Below, one piece after another: positions 21,409-22,770 of a stretch of 22,770 nucleotides of DNA (position 1 is its first letter; every line of letters begins with the position of its first letter). The DNA comes from an uncultured Collinsella sp. (GTDB lineage Bacteria > Actinomycetota > Coriobacteriia > Coriobacteriales > Coriobacteriaceae): positions 1 to 22,770 of the forward strand of contig CAUBOH010000026.1 in NCBI GenBank assembly GCA_958437495.1. Direction: 5' to 3'. The notes beneath the pieces were generated by a model. The model was not told the origin of the DNA. It worked only from the letters and a program-made list of their open reading frames with translations, and did not search any database. The translations under genes were made by a program, and so were the position numbers.

Positions 21409-22623
21409 CTAACGCCCCCGGCGTCTCCCTTGTGTGACAAAGAACAGCGTTCCTACCAGCGCAATAATGGTCGATGCTCCAAACAGTACCGTCTGGACGC
21501 CCAAAGCCTCCGCCAAAAACGGAGCCGCCAGCAGCGGCACCACGCCGGCGCTCATCAGGCCAAAGCGCACAAAGCCGGTAATGCGACCCAGGTATTTGAT
21601 GTCGGCGCGCTCCTGAATCAAGATCATCTGCAGCGGCTCCAGGAACCCCCAGGCCAGACCGTTAATCGCCTGACCGACAATCGCGACCCCCAGCATATCT
21701 GTGCCCACGTACACCATGGACCCAATGCCCACGGCCATGAGCGCGCCGAGCAGCAATCGTAGGTTGACATGGCGAGCAGAAAGCTTGGTCAGGATGAACG
21801 CGCCCACCGAGGAAGTGAGGCCCACGACCGAGGACAGCCAGCCCAGCCAGACGATATCCACGTTGAGCACATCACGGTAGAACAACGACTCAAGCGAATC
21901 AAACGCGCCAAACGCAAAGAATCCCAAAAAGCCCGAGATAAAGATGAGGCGCAGGTCGTGGTCGCGAAACGTAAGTCGCGCACCCTCGGCCATGCCGCCC
22001 AGAATACCGCCCTTCGGCTTTTCCCCTTTTGCGGGAACAACGCACTCGTGACAGCCCAAGGAGAGCACGGCCGCCACACCCATCATGCCCGCCATGAGCA
22101 GGTAGACCGATTGCGTGGCAAAACAGCTCACGATGGCACCGCCGAGCAGCGGGCCAGCGGTATAGGCGATATTGCTGTAGAACACCATGAGACCGTTCAC
22201 GCGGGTACGGCCCTCGGTGGTCGACTCCAGGTATCCCGGAAACGCATGCGTGCAGGTGTTGATAAAGCCGCCCGCAAGCCCCAAGACGCACGCGGCAAAC
22301 ACAAGCCCGGGGACAGACAGCGGCGCCAACCCCACGCCAAGCGATAGCACAGCCGTAATCACGCACGTCACAAATGACGTCCGGCGCGGTCCAAAGCGAT
22401 CGATGACCGAACCCGACACCATATTGCCCGCCGACGTCATAAGATTGCGCACGAGCGTAATGGCGGCAACCAAAAAGGCCGTGCCGGCCAGATCATACGT
22501 GGCCGCACCGATAAGCCCTAAAAAGTAGACCGCGTTGTTGGCGCACCACTGCAGGGACTCAATAAGAATCAGCCTGACCTCCGCCGGCGTCAGGCGCATT
22601 GCTTCGCGATCCTTCGCGAACAT
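21409..22623 (-). CDS. major facilitator superfamily transporter
   Basis: The 404-residue protein has the pattern of an MFS permease with about 12 membrane helices in two halves joined by a cytosolic loop near 200-220 (VVPAKGEKPKGGILGG). The loop between helices 2 and 3 has GSVIDRFGPRR (71-81), the family motif GxxxDRxGRR. The substrate cannot be told. The start ATG at 22621-22623 follows AAGGAG. The gene lies just behind a terminator for the upstream gene, with only 19 bases between, so it depends on read-through or on a promoter hidden further upstream. It ends 170 bases before the deglycase ATG; a role with the fructosamine genes is possible but unproven. Confidence 0.85.
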   Translation of the reverse strand: MFAKDREAMRLTPAEVRLILIESLQWCANNAVYFLGLIGAATYDLAGTAFLVAAITLVRNLMTSAGNMVSGSVIDRFGPRRTSFVTCVITAVLSLGVGLAPLSVPGLVFAACVLGLAGGFINTCTHAFPGYLESTTEGRTRVNGLMVFYSNIAYTAGPLLGGAIVSCFATQSVYLLMAGMMGVAAVLSLGCHECVVPAKGEKPKGGILGGMAEGARLTFRDHDLRLIFISGFLGFFAFGAFDSLESLFYRDVLNVDIVWLGWLSSVVGLTSSVGAFILTKLSARHVNLRLLLGALMAVGIGSMVYVGTDMLGVAIVGQAINGLAWGFLEPLQMILIQERADIKYLGRITGFVRFGLMSAGVVPLLAAPFLAEALGVQTVLFGASTIIALVGTLFFVTQGRRRGR

Positions 22624-22640
22624 ACGAACTCCTTCTATAC

Positions 22641-22680
22641 AAAAAGGGGATGGAGGGCATAGGCCTGCTCCATCCCCTTT
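22641..22680 (-). terminator. intrinsic terminator upstream of the MFS gene
   Basis: A perfect 13-pair stem (22668-22680 with 22643-22655) has a 12-base loop and ends in TTTTT on the minus strand (22645-22641). It closes the gene that enters from the right edge. The MFS ribosome site begins less than ten bases after it. Confidence 0.85.
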
Positions 22681-22714
22681 CCAGGTTGCAACGAAAATCT
22701 ATGCAGCCGGGCCC

Positions 22715-22770
22715 TTACGCCAGCACGCCGAAGAACGCGCCGATGATGCCCACGACCATGGTGGCCACGA
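22715..22770 (-). CDS. C-terminal end of a second PTS EIID-like gene (cut by window edge)
   Basis: Only 17 residues and a TAA stop are inside the window: VATMVVGIIGAFFGVLA. They closely resemble the end of the EIID in this window (LLVSIAGAFFGVLGVQ), and EIID proteins of the mannose family typically end with a hydrophobic GxxGAFFG segment. A terminator follows 35 bases later. The rest lies beyond the right edge, so the call rests on a very short match. Confidence 0.5.
   Translation of the reverse strand, partial: VATMVVGIIGAFFGVLA

Overview
The window looks like a chromosomal segment of a high-GC, gut-type actinobacterium of the Coriobacteriia, most like Collinsella. Evidence for this is the GC-rich coding bias, the compact his operon with a fused HisZ-HisG, several mannose-family PTS genes and the style of the intergenic palindromes. 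The genus is inferred from gene content; no database comparison was possible.

Layout. Positions 1-2649 (all minus) hold the start of enolase, cut by the window edge, then mazG, a YfcE-type phosphodiesterase and a stand-alone LarC C-terminal domain. Positions 2650-3033 are a divergent intergenic region with a large palindrome. Positions 3034-7019 (plus) encode a 1188-residue double ABC exporter (CydDC-like), overlapped by one base by a YgbA_NO-family cysteine-rich protein. Positions 7138-8049 (plus) encode a PHP-type histidinol phosphatase. It converges on a complete minus-strand histidine operon (8160-16469) in the order hisZG, hisD, hisC, hisB, hisH, hisA, hisF, hisI, a small unknown gene, hisE. 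Together with the phosphatase this accounts for every step from ATP and PRPP to histidine.

Positions 16639-21238 (minus) hold a second functional block. An FrlB/GfrF-like SIS-domain deglycase is followed by mannose-family PTS EIIA, EIIB, EIIC and EIID, and then a FrlC-like TIM-barrel epimerase. I read this as an Amadori-compound (fructosamine such as fructoselysine) uptake and breakdown system. The PTS would import and phosphorylate the sugar-amine, the deglycase would split the 6-phosphate to glucose-6-phosphate plus amine, and the epimerase would bring C3-epimers into the path. Positions 21409-22623 encode an MFS transporter. The last 56 bases look like the end of a second EIID gene.

Points most worth a second look are the fructosamine PTS block with its inverted-repeat promoter and internal terminator, the HisZ-HisG fusion, the small gene coupled to hisI, the exporter-YgbA pair, and four different palindromic elements between genes, two of them inside the his operon. 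No RNA genes, CRISPR arrays, transposases or att sites were seen.
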